Part shown: positions 44,855 through 54,814 of the stretch, piece by piece
How the letters are laid out: each line of letters starts with the position of its first letter
Numbering within the stretch: position 1 is the stretch's first letter
NCBI GenBank assembly: GCA_014904845.1
Contig: MU119273.1
Location: 133,743 to 197,742, forward strand
Reading direction: 5' to 3'
Origin: Acephala macrosclerotiorum
Lineage: Eukaryota; Ascomycota; Leotiomycetes; Helotiales; Mollisiaceae
DNA length: 64,000 bases
The notes under the pieces: generated by a model
Seen by the model: only the letters and a program-made list of their open reading frames with translations
Database searches by the model: none
Told to the model about the DNA's origin: nothing
Made by a program: the position numbers and the translations under genes

Positions 44855-46572
44855 TTATGCTGGCGCCCTTCGGTCTTCATCGAAATGCAAGATGACCACT
44901 TCTTGTTCTGAGTTCTCACCAATGAGCCATCTCTCGTCTCCACAAATTTTCCCCTTCGCCATTAGCTGGACCCATAGATCACCTCGGAGCGATATTTCGT
45001 AGCCCGGTCCGGACATTCGTACCCGCTGTTTAATGTTGATGGAAATGGTCTCGAGCATGAAGCAACGTCTTGCGCTGAAGACAACACCAGCTTCAGCATC
45101 TACTGCTTCGCTGATGGTTAAGCATGGAAACTCCTACATCTATTATTAGCTGTTGCACTTTCCACTGAAACCGGAATGCCACCCTTACCTCGTGCCGCCA
45201 GCATGGGGCAATATATGGTCGTCGAATATCCGAAACTCGTTCGCAGAATGAAAGGTTCACATCTCCATCCGCCCCACACTCATCTTGCCAGCAAGGTCCA
45301 GCAGAGAAAGGGATGCCAATCGCCTTGACTATATGAAGTCTGGGAAGTGTGTGACTAGCTTGTTGACCAACGAGCCATCTGTGATCTTCCTCAAGAACAT
45401 ACACATGGTTCTCGTCCAGCTCAAGACCACGCAAGACAGGCGTCGAACGTTGTCTGATGTTGTAGAAATCCAAATCAGCGAAAGAGAATCGTCGAAGCAC
45501 ATGAGGGCCTCTTCCCTCGGGTTTTCCCTTCCCGGTCGGATCTTCACTTGGCCGGTATTCGGATCCTGAAGAAATATCCCAGACAGTCAAAGCCTCAATA
45601 GGTTCATCCTCACCCCAAGCGCTGCGATTTGGCTGCCATAGGTAGATCGCATAGTGTGTTTTGTTGTGAGTGCTGAAGAATCTGTCTCTGGAATTCAATG
45701 GAAATCCCAGAAAATGAATCTTCCACTCATTTCTGCAAGTGTCAGTATTGCTTACTGCCGGGTCTGAGATCATACCTGAATACAGTCCACCACTGCCCGT
45801 TCGAATCTTGACTTATGTCGTAAGCCGTAGCAAAATGCCTGTAAACCATCTCGTTCTCATTCAATTGATGGTAGGCATCTTGCTCACACCATTCAACAAC
45901 AAACACCGTTTTACACAACCTTATTCTTCTGACAATCTTCCCCTCACTCTCAAACCCAACTTCACTAAAAGTCCCCGCCTCAAGATCGTACATGACATAT
46001 CTTTTCCTCTCAGCTGAAGGAAATATAAGAATACCGTCCTCATAAGCCCATAATGGATCTTGATAATGAAATGGCGCAGTTTTCTCCTCGAATTGAAGAT
46101 GTCGCTGCCAGGGGGCGACTGGATATGAACGTGCCCATGCAGGGACGACAAATGATCGACCTAGAGCAAGCTTTGAGATGCTCCGAGGTTTGCCGGCTTT
46201 CAGGTAATGATATCGACCTGCAACTTTGGCAAAGATTTGTGCCCAATCTAAGTCTGGTTTTATGTGACGAAGTTCACGTGTTCGAGAGAAGTGTTGCAGG
46301 AGGACGTGGCGATTGAGGTCATCTTCTGTGAAGGCATCATAGAATGGTTTGTTCACAGAACGACATAGAATGATGTCTTTTGGCGAGAGGTAAGCTATTA
46401 TGAGAAGGAAGACGTCATTTGGGAAGGCCGTGATGTCCATGATTGAGAGATGGGAGCTTTGATGAGCATCGAAATCCGAGACGGAAAGGTTTGAGGTGAA
46501 GCTCGCTTGTGCTGATTGGATGATCGAGGCCCACTCTCGATGGTATTCACAATTATATGGTGGGTTTCTCAT
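44855..46572 (-). CDS. F-box protein
   Basis: The F-box sits near the N-terminus: MDITAFPNDVFLLIIAYL then SPKDIILCRSVNKPFYDAF, so the protein probably brings targets to an SCF ubiquitin ligase through Skp1. Exons are 46572-45776, 45732-45189 and 45133-44855. From the first ATG this is 539 residues. An in-frame ATG at 46440 that starts directly at the F-box (495 residues) may be the true start. The third exon was placed by phase: CWRHE joins EFPCLTISEAVDAEAGVVFS. The rest is a ~400-residue region with aromatic-rich segments (for example GQWWTVFR and LWAYEDGILIF) that may form a beta-propeller-like domain, a guess. The substrate is unknown. Confidence 0.82.
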
Positions 46573-47172
46573 ATCATGGTTTAATGTGCTTCGCTATTCC
46601 AATCTTGCATTTGTATGAATAGGAACTATTTATGTAGAATTGAAGCACGGTCTCCTGTCCTTCTGACGCAGGCAGTGTGTTCCTTTCAGATATTGGCACG
46701 TGATGCATGACTACCCCTGAAAAGCTAGCTTCTAAGTGCTTTTAGTTGTGAAGGAATATTTTTAATGCTATGGCTCGTTCATAGCACCTACATGCAAGCA
46801 ACGGGGTCTACATTGGTAGAGCTACCCCGGATTTTTGAACCTTGGTACTTGCTGGCTTCGCTTTGCACATTAAGGGATGCTTTGGCAAAGTCTCTTCTAT
46901 TTAAAAAATCTACAAACCGAAAGCAAAGCACCAATTCAATTAACCCATAGTGATAGCCTCAAGGCTGGACCTTCCTGATAAGTGCATTGACTGAGCTCCC
47001 TTGACTCTTGCCACCCCACCCTTGCGCCCGACGTCGCTAAACTACCCCACCCTTTGTCGGATCCAGCTCGGTTTAAGCTGTCTCTAAGCTATGTAATCTT
47101 GTCCCTCTGACCGTTTTTCCAAAACATGAGGAGGAATTCCGTTTGTACCACGACCTGTTCTCTCTCGCATCC
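46573..47172. promoter_or_regulatory. Divergent region, F-box gene / methylmalonate-semialdehyde dehydrogenase
   Basis: About 600 bp between divergent genes. No specific motif was recognised. Confidence 0.4.
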
Positions 47173-49070
47173 ATGGAAATGCGTCGCGCCCTCACACGAA
47201 GCATATCTGCTGCTACAGTGCGGACACCACGATCAACACCAACTTTCAGAATGTCGAATTCGAATTCAACGGCAGTTCGCAGACTGCATGCCACAGCTCA
47301 GCACCTCAAGCCTGCCACTGCGCTGGCATTTGATGCGAAGAACTACCCAACTACTCACGAAAAAATACAAGATGTCCAAGATACGCCGTATTTCATTGAC
47401 AACAAGGTGAGTGTCAGATTCTCGGGGATCCTTCTTTCTCTGGAGTTATTGCCCCATATGCACTCCTACACATACAAAAGCAGCATACTAACTCCAACAA
47501 TTAGTTTGTGAAATCCGACGCCACCCAATTCATCGAGCTGCACGATCCTGCAACGAATAATCTGGTTACGAGAGTACCGCAGAGCACAGATGCCGAATTA
47601 AAGGCGGTCGTGGAGAGCGCGCGGAAGGCATTCCCAGCATGGAAAGCTACGTCGGTTATGGCGAGACAGCAGATCATGTTTAAGTTTACACAATTGGTGA
47701 GGGACAATTGGGACCGATTGGCTGCCAGTATTACCCTGGAGCAGGGCAAAACGTTTGCTGGTAGGTTCAGGCAGAGCTATGTTGATCATGGGTTGTGCTG
47801 ACATACGTCAAGATGCCAAAGGAGATGTCCTTCGTGGATTACAAGTGGCAGAAGGTTCTTGCAACATCCCTCAGCAGATGATGGGCGAGGTATTGGAGGT
47901 GGCCAAGGATATGGAGACTCGCAGCTACAGAGAGCCATTGGGTGTTGTAGCTGCCATCTGCCCGTTCAGTAAGTCATTCCAGTTTGGTATGGGGACTAGT
48001 CTAATATGATATCAGACTTCCCGGCTATGATTCCTCTCTGGTCCATCCCAATTGCAACCGCAACTGGCAACTGTCTCATCCTAAAGCCCTCGGAGCGTGA
48101 TCCTGGAGCAGCAATGATCCTCGCTGAGATTGCTGAGAAAGCAGGCTTTCCCCCGGGAGTCTTGAACATCGTTCACGGAGCTGCTAAAACGGTCGACTTT
48201 ATCATCGATGAGCCAGTCATCAAAGCCATCAGCTTCGTCGGCAGCAACCGAGCTGGAGAATACATCTTTGCCCGCGGCTCAGCACAAGGAAAGCGAGTAC
48301 AGGCCAATCTTGGAGCCAAGAACCATGCTGCTGTCCTTCCAGATGCCAACAAGCAACATGCTCTCAACTCCATTGTTGGTGCTGCTTTTGGCGCTGCTGG
48401 CCAGCGATGCATGGCTCTTAGCACTTTGGTTATGGTTGGCGAGACCAAGGAATGGCTCAATGAGCTTGCAGAATCCGCAAAATTACTCAAGGTCAATGGT
48501 GGATTCGAAGAAGGTGCCGATTTGGGACCAGTCATCTCCCCTCAAAGCAAGGAAAGAATCGAGCACCTTATAGCCAGTGCCGAGGAGGAAGGAGCCACTA
48601 TCCTCCTGGATGGCCGTGGATACAAGCCAGAGAAATACCCCAACGGAAACTGGGTCGGACCAACCATCATCGCAAACGTCAAGCCACACATGAAATGCTA
48701 CACCGAAGAAATTTTCGGTCCTGTCCTCGTTTGTCTCAATGTCGACTCCCTCGACGAAGCGGTTGATCTTATCAACGCTAACGAGTATGGAAATGGAGTT
48801 GCGATCTTTACCAAATCTGGAGCAACAGCTGCCGCATTCCAGAAGAACATCGAGGCCGGCCAAGTTGGAATCAATGTACCAATACCAGTCCCTCTACCAG
48901 TCTTTTCGTTTACTGGAAACAAGAAGAGCGTTGCAGGTGGTGGGGCGAATACCTTTTATGGCAAACCGGGATTGCACTTCTACACTCAATTGAAGACTGT
49001 TACTAGCTTGTGGAAGAGCGAGGATGCGATTTCGAAGGCGGCGGATGTGGCGATGCCGACGCAGTCGTAG
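47173..49070 (+). CDS. mmsdh: Methylmalonate-semialdehyde dehydrogenase (CoA-acylating), mitochondrial
   Basis: The enzyme oxidises methylmalonate semialdehyde (and malonate semialdehyde) to propionyl-CoA or acetyl-CoA in valine and pyrimidine breakdown in mitochondria. Exons are 47173-47406, 47505-47760, 47813-47968 and 48016-49070, giving 566 residues. The first ~50 residues are rich in Arg, Ser, Thr and Ala, as in a mitochondrial presequence. Family features in order are [45 protein letters not shown], the NAD-binding [14 protein letters not shown], the catalytic cysteine in GQRCMALST, and [27 protein letters not shown] near the end is typical of this subfamily. ATG at 47173 was chosen; the next Met at 47179 is also possible. 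Confidence 0.94.
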
Positions 49071-51193
49071 TTGTGGTTTCAGCCAGGCAAGGAAGACAGT
49101 TGTACATACGCGATACACGAACCTATGCATTGGTTTCGGACCATCTCGTGAAGCTGGATTGTGATATGGTAGTGGGGTAAGTATGCCACATTGTCTAATC
49201 TTACTAATGTCCCCATTTCCCGCACCGCAAAAATCACAATTTCCTTATTCTCTAACCCACTATTACTCTTAGCAAGTCAAGAAGTCAATTGTCAAATCGA
49301 GGATAGACATTGCTTTACCGCTTTACCTTGCAAATCATAGAAAACTAGGTTCCCGACATTCTAATCAGATATATAAGTCCCTCCCCTCGCCAAGTTCTAG
49401 TACTTTAACAAATATGATAATCAATCATTTCCTTTGTATGATCGTCCTCGTGAGGCACCACTAGCTCACAGACTCAACTACGCCTACCTTGATTCTGCGA
49501 TGCCATACTATCTCTCCGCCCCCTGCTGGGTGACCGCCGCGGCGGAAGATAGAGACGGGACAAGACGAAGATTCATAGACTCTTGGTCTAGACGGATGGA
49601 AGTGACAGGAGCGGAGTGGAAGAGGGCAGGCTCGGGAAAAAGCATCAGTGCAGCACAGACAATGAAGAGTGGAGAGCAGGATTACTACGCCCTATGTTCT
49701 CCATCGTCCGGCCCACCCTTGGCTTTATATCTCACCCGATCGACGCCCGCTCGCCGTTGCCGGCACAATCTCCGTTCCTCGTCGCCTCCGCGCTGCGCTG
49801 ACCTTCGATGCTAGTGGAGGCCGCCAGAGCGGAAACCGGGCATGAAGTTTGGTAGAGATCGCTTTAGGATAGGTATAAGTGCAACGTTATTGGTAACAAG
49901 CAGGTATTTATACAAAGGAAAGACAGAAAAGCATAGCAACATCATAGGGCTGAACCCTAGCACCACAAAAAGAAGTATAAAAGGGTACAGTGCGTTGCTT
50001 GAACTCCAACGCAACCCGTGGAGGGACCAATCGAAGGACAAGAATTTCAATTGATTAGCTTCCACCGGTAGGGTTATGAGTACGCGCTTGAGCTGCCGCC
50101 AGAGTCCTCAGGGAGCGGCACGAGCTGGACTTTCCTTTCCCGCATCCTCCTGTCACACCTTTGGATATCCGTGAGCACAAACATGTTGCTGTCAACATAG
50201 ACACGAATCGCACTTTAGTCATTCCCATTCTCTTTAACGATGCTTCCTTCGACGACTGGACTGGTCATGGCGTCGATTGCCTTAACACGATTTCCCGATG
50301 AATAATGAATTTCTTCTCTGATGACATTGTTGATGAATGAAAGAAGAGTTTTGATAGCAAAGAAATTGCAACTGATATTCTGGATCTCTAATCCCATCTT
50401 ATATAATCAAATCAACTTACCTCCTTTCTACGAAACGAGGAATGGGGGGTTGACAGCGACAACACTATTCGGCGACAAGACTATTAGATGGTAATTGATG
50501 AGTGAGCACTGAGCAAGAGAGGACTTTCTCCCGACAGCACTTAATGACTCTTCAGTTGTCATGTAACTGCTGCCTTCGCCGTGTGGGTTGAGTGGCTGGC
50601 TGTGTGGTATAGGAGGTATACTAGGTGGAAATGTTATATGCCTTTGGGGCTCCGCTACGGCTCCATACACCGGATGATTCACCGACACCTTTCTAGGGAA
50701 GATTGAGAAGATTGGGAAGAGCGCCGTAGGCTCGTAGCTTGATATTAAAGGAAAGAACGCAAAACAGAAAAGAAGCCAGACCAAAACATCCCGACGATCC
50801 TAACGAAGGAGTTTCTCTGCTACGCCTTCCGGTGTTGCTGTACCCCGTCTTCTTCAAGCCACTTTCATTCACCTTCCCTCCACTAGCATTCCTCGGTCCC
50901 GCATCCGCTGCTGCCTATCAACATATCTCGTGGTTGCTCCCAAGAGGTCTTAGGGGCCAAGTCACACTTCCGCAGACGTTCCAAGAGAAACAGAGTAAAA
51001 CTAGGTGTTTGTGGGGCCGACCACAGCGAAGCTCAGGGTGAATCTTCCGAAAAGCTACCAGTCAAATATCGACACACTCAGAGCTACGCCTCGCCTTCGC
51101 GCGCTTAAACTGCCACAGAAGATCGCGAAAAATTACCAGCTCTTACTCTTTGTTCTCAACAGAATTATTTCTGTGGCATTGAATTGACTTGCG
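49071..51193. other. Gene-poor region
   Basis: About 2.1 kb. Several short frames exist (49434-49814, 50428-50784, 50739-51041), but none has a recognised domain, and the first begins at a TTG codon. A TATATAAG sequence lies near 49370. No RNA gene was recognised. Confidence 0.35.
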
Positions 51194-51685
51194 ATGACCA
51201 TCGACGCCCCTGAAGTGATCGAAAAGCTCCCTGGCAGCTTCTTGATCGTTTCATCTATCCAAAATGTAAGTTCGACAAGCTATTCGCCGTATAAAAGCAC
51301 ATCCTTGACCTTTGTCGTTGATGGCTTGGAAGTCACTGTCAACAATCCAATCGTTGACGACGAAACCATTGATTCGTCCATTAAAAAGGCGGCTCAGGCC
51401 AACACAACTGGTAAAGAGGGGCGGGCCGCAGCGGATCGGAAAAGGAGACCTCTAATCGATGTGATTTTGGACACTACTAAGCTTGAAGCATTGGTACGTT
51501 CATATGCGGTGCTTTGGCGCAGGCTAACAGGAAGTGATTGGTTGCATGTTTCCTATTGGAGTAGTAAATATTTATACACTTTTGAAATTTTGGTTTTCGA
51601 GGGTCGACTTTCCGTTCACCTTCAACGGACATTAGCTGATGATAGATATAGGCTTGGAGCTCACTTGGCAGTATCAAAGGACTGA
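51194..51685 (+). CDS. Unassigned short ORF
   Basis: A frame of 163 codons begins MTIDAPEVIEKLPGSF. The N-terminal ~105 residues look protein-like (STSLTFVVDGLEVTVNNP, DRKRRPLIDVILDTTKLEAL). After a possible GTACGT donor at about 51493 the frame reads like intron (LYTFEILVFEGRLSV). The segment LTFVVDGLEVTVNNP faintly recalls the N-terminal ferredoxin-like part of molybdenum hydroxylases, but the cysteine motifs are absent, so no function is given. It may be the first exon of a gene whose remainder is lost or unresolved. Confidence 0.25.
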   Translation: MTIDAPEVIEKLPGSFLIVSSIQNVSSTSYSPYKSTSLTFVVDGLEVTVNNPIVDDETIDSSIKKAAQANTTGKEGRAAADRKRRPLIDVILDTTKLEALVRSYAVLWRRLTGSDWLHVSYWSSKYLYTFEILVFEGRLSVHLQRTLADDRYRLGAHLAVSKD

Positions 51686-52124
51686 GACTATAAAGTCTTC
51701 CATGGTTTCAGTCCTTCTTAACCCGCTGTCTTTTGTCGATTGCCTAAGGGAATACCTTATAAGAGACTAGTCACAATCGTCTACTCTAAAGGCAAGGAAA
51801 GGATGACCGGCTTGCGACTTTGACCCTCGATCGATTCACCACAGCATGCCTCTTCATACTTTAACCTTCAATTCTCTAAATAACTGGCTATTTATCACTT
51901 CAATAATAGCTTTCGAATCATTTTTATTCTTGACAATAGCTCGAATTTGTTGACAATAGTTCTTACAGCAAAGACCCCAAATAAAGGATGGGATGTGACA
52001 GGAAACCCACTAGTAGTTATATAGTACGAGCCTTGAGGACGAGCGAGCGGGGCAGAACCGTGTAGAGCGGGCATGGAAAGGGTTCGACGCTTGAGTCTTG
52101 ATCTTTATCTGCCTCATTGTTATT

Positions 52125-52146
52125 AAAAAAAAAAAAAAAAAAAAAA
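52125..52146. repeat. Poly(A) tract
   Basis: An uninterrupted run of about 22 adenines followed by ggggtgtgg. It may be a simple repeat or the tail of an old retrocopy; no source sequence was recognised upstream. Confidence 0.6.
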
Positions 52147-52907
52147 GGGGTGTGGAGGTAGGAATATTTATAACCAGAATTACGGAATTCGAGGTCTTGA
52201 TTCTTGGGCAAATATGTTGCACAAAATTCGCACTCTATGAATGTCCATCTGATTATTTGTTTTGCATCCTGCCAGTCAGTTTCGAAACTTCACTCCCTTG
52301 GATTTTAGTCGATTTCTTAAGCGCCTCCCCAACCTAGAGAGATTGAAGCAGTTCACTAGTATGTTCGATCGCGTTAACACTCAGCCAGTCTCGGTCATCT
52401 CAAGAGCAGCCTACAAGAGATCATCATCGCAGGTGTCGGAACGAGAAATATAGAGTGTAAATCTTGATTCTTTTCGAAGATCTCAAGTTGTGCATTCAAA
52501 TATTGTACGAAAAGGGTAGGGCTCGCGTTGGAACGGGACCAAAGGACGAAGAAGTCTCGTACATTGTCAATTTGTTCGCCAACGGTTGGGTTGATAGTAG
52601 AAGGAAGAGGGAGGAAGGAAGTAGGACTATTTATAGAAGTCTAACGACTCGACGCTGTACACGCACAAGTCACATGATATTAGAGCTTAGCTGCGGTGCG
52701 GATCATTAGTGTGAGGGCTATGCATAGTTGCTTGTACTTTAGTGGGAGCAAGGGATGAAACTGAGTGGGGAGACCGTTGCTGCTATTTGCCAAAGTACGC
52801 CAAAACGAATGGTCTGCGAGGTCCGGTAGGAATCGGGCGGCAGGGTCCCGCAAGAAGTCTTTCAAGAGACCGAAATTATGCAGGTAATCTATCTACTTGG
52901 CTTCTGT

Positions 52908-53136
52908 ATATTTTGACTCGCCATGGTTTTCGAAGGAGACTTGCCGAAACAATACGGCTGTGGGGATATTGACCATCTCTTGCTCTACTAAGTTGGCCAT
53001 GTCACTTGCTCCATCCGTCTGGCTCATCGAAGCTGAGGAGTTCTTAAAAAGATCTCGGTAATACGTGGTGAGTTCCAGGACGTTGAACTTTGGTGCTGGA
53101 CCAGTCTCCTTCGAAAACCATGCCGAGTCAAAATAT
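52908..53136. repeat. Inverted repeat, 34-bp arms
   Basis: The left arm (52908-52941) and the reverse complement of the right arm (53103-53136) agree at 33 of 34 positions. The 161-bp loop has no recognised gene. Arms outside these limits diverge at once. Confidence 0.9.
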
Positions 53137-53605
53137 GACAATCAATGTTCTGTCAGGATTATATCTCCCCTCTCCGCTTGATGCTTAACCACGACACCAG
53201 TGTCAATCAAGTTGCCTGGCACCCCAATGGCGCAGCCGTCTTCTCTGGGAGCAACGAAGCCGATTGCTAAGAAGCTAGCTAGAGTTCTTGGCTCTGTGGA
53301 TTCTGATTAGATCGAGAAGTTGATGAAACTATGTGGCATGACAACGTATGGTAGATTGACAGCAGAATAGTATCGGCAATAACAATATTTCATTGACAGC
53401 AACACTCGAATTGCATGCTTGAGACGAAAGGAAAATACTTGGTAAACGTATTCATTACTTGCTTATTATTATTATTACAGCGCTATGCTCCGCCAGGGTA
53501 TCATCTCTTTCTTATTTTAAGTTGTGCGCCAGTGCCGTGCCATGCTATCTTATCGTTATTCATCCAAACATTATCCAACTCCGCCGTCCTTCAAGCCATC
53601 CCATC

Positions 53606-54814
53606 CTATATCGCATGGCACTTGTTCAAGCTCTCAGCTCTCACACTCTCAACCTCCAGATCCGTCTCATCCCCACCATCCTCACCTGCACCTCCGCCCC
53701 GCATATCCCAGCAAGACTTCGATCTCGGGACACCAATATCCGTCCTCGAACTCGGCCAACTCAATCCCCCACAAATCGTCCTCTCCTCCCCCGCCCCCAG
53801 CACAACAACCTCCGTCCCTTCCCCTCTTTCCGGAAATCCCGGCGTCCTCGGACTAACCACATCCTCAATCTCCTTCCTCCCAAACTTCGTAATCTTAATT
53901 CTCCTATTCGCCACTCCCTTAACAACTTTATCCCCATCATGCGCACTGATCCATACCCTCGCCATCAATTCCTCTGATATCTTCATCCCGGAAGGAGCGC
54001 CTGTACAGATATTCCCACCTAGGAGCCAGGGGTTTTGTACGCGGTCGAAACAGTGGAGGAGGGCGGTGAGGGGGAGAGCGGCGGAGTGCATTAGGTGAGT
54101 TGTTATAAAGGGTTTTAGGTGGGTGTAGGAGATTCCATGGGGGGCGTGGAGGACTGATAATGAGGAGGGTGAGGAGTGGGTAGGGGTGTGGGAGAGGTAG
54201 GATCGTGGGGAAGCTGGTGGGGTGAAGGGGAATTCGAGGTCGGGGGATTGTGATATGCCGCTGGTGGGAGCTTTGTAGGTTATTGCTACAGCGTTTTTGA
54301 TGCCTGCGGTGTCGCCTTCTTTGATGAGGGAGATGGTTACTTCGCCGGGTTCGCCGCGGGGTGTGAGTGCTGAGAGGGGTATTCGGTGGACGTTGGGTGA
54401 AGAGGTATGTTTGCTGGGTTTCGACCATTCTTTCAATGTGATGACTTGGGAGTCGGGGAAGTGTTTCCAGGACCTTATGAGCTTCGCGGCAGAAGGTTCG
54501 GCGATGATGAGGAAATTTCCGCCCGCCTTTGGGAGTTTTGTCAGGGTGCCTTTGTGGCAGTGGTCTGATTTTGATTGGGATATGATGATGAGGTTTGGTT
54601 CGGGGATTTCGGTGAGGGAGGAGATACAAGGGGCCTCTTTTATTTTCGAACTCGAGAAGAAGGGGTGGAAGATGTTCGAGGCGCCGGATAGCCAGGGATC
54701 AATGACTATTGTGAATGTTGTGGATTGACCTGGCGTGGGAGGAAACGGTAGGATTGGTTGGAATGTGAGGAGGAAGGAGGCATCTGCATTCAGATGCTTG
54801 ACTGTTAAAGACAT
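53606..54814 (-). CDS. Metallo-beta-lactamase-fold protein
   Basis: The 402-codon single-exon gene encodes a fungal member of the beta-lactamase-like metallohydrolase superfamily. It opens MSLTVKHLNADASFLLTFQP, then TIVIDPWLSGASN near residues 35-47, as in UlaG/NAPE-PLD-like relatives. The metal-binding loop reads IISQSKSDHCHKGTL near 75-90, which keeps the DHxH part of the HxHxDH motif but has SKS where the first histidine is expected. A later GGNICTGAPSGMKISEEL block near residues 262-280 and AHDGDKVV near 290 could supply further ligands. The C-terminal ~70 residues are Gly/Glu-rich and low in complexity. Substrate unknown. The missing first His leaves activity uncertain. Confidence 0.8.
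   Translation of the reverse strand: MSLTVKHLNADASFLLTFQPILPFPPTPGQSTTFTIVIDPWLSGASNIFHPFFSSSKIKEAPCISSLTEIPEPNLIIISQSKSDHCHKGTLTKLPKAGGNFLIIAEPSAAKLIRSWKHFPDSQVITLKEWSKPSKHTSSPNVHRIPLSALTPRGEPGEVTISLIKEGDTAGIKNAVAITYKAPTSGISQSPDLEFPFTPPASPRSYLSHTPTHSSPSSLSVLHAPHGISYTHLKPFITTHLMHSAALPLTALLHCFDRVQNPWLLGGNICTGAPSGMKISEELMARVWISAHDGDKVVKGVANRRIKITKFGRKEIEDVVSPRTPGFPERGEGTEVVVLGAGEERTICGGLSWPSSRTDIGVPRSKSCWDMRGGGAGEDGGDETDLEVESVRAESLNKCHAI

Larger units (their letters stand above)
51686..53605. other. Gene-poor region with simple repeat and inverted repeat
   Basis: No supported gene. It contains an adenine run at about 52125-52146 and a pair of inverted 34-bp arms at 52908-52941 and 53103-53136. 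Confidence 0.5.

Noticed and set aside
49434..49814. 126-codon frame after a TATA-like sequence
   Set aside because: The frame begins at TTG and no family or intron pattern supports it.
51194..51685. Molybdenum hydroxylase (xanthine dehydrogenase-like) gene
   Set aside because: Only a short stretch resembles the N-terminal domain, and the iron-sulphur cysteines are absent, so it is left unassigned.
52125..52146. Poly(A) tract as a retrotransposon tail
   Set aside because: No reverse transcriptase sequence or target-site duplication was seen next to it.
53459..53977. Forward frames overlapping the metallo-beta-lactamase gene
   Set aside because: They are shadows of the minus-strand gene; the Pro/Ser-rich readings come from the opposite strand.
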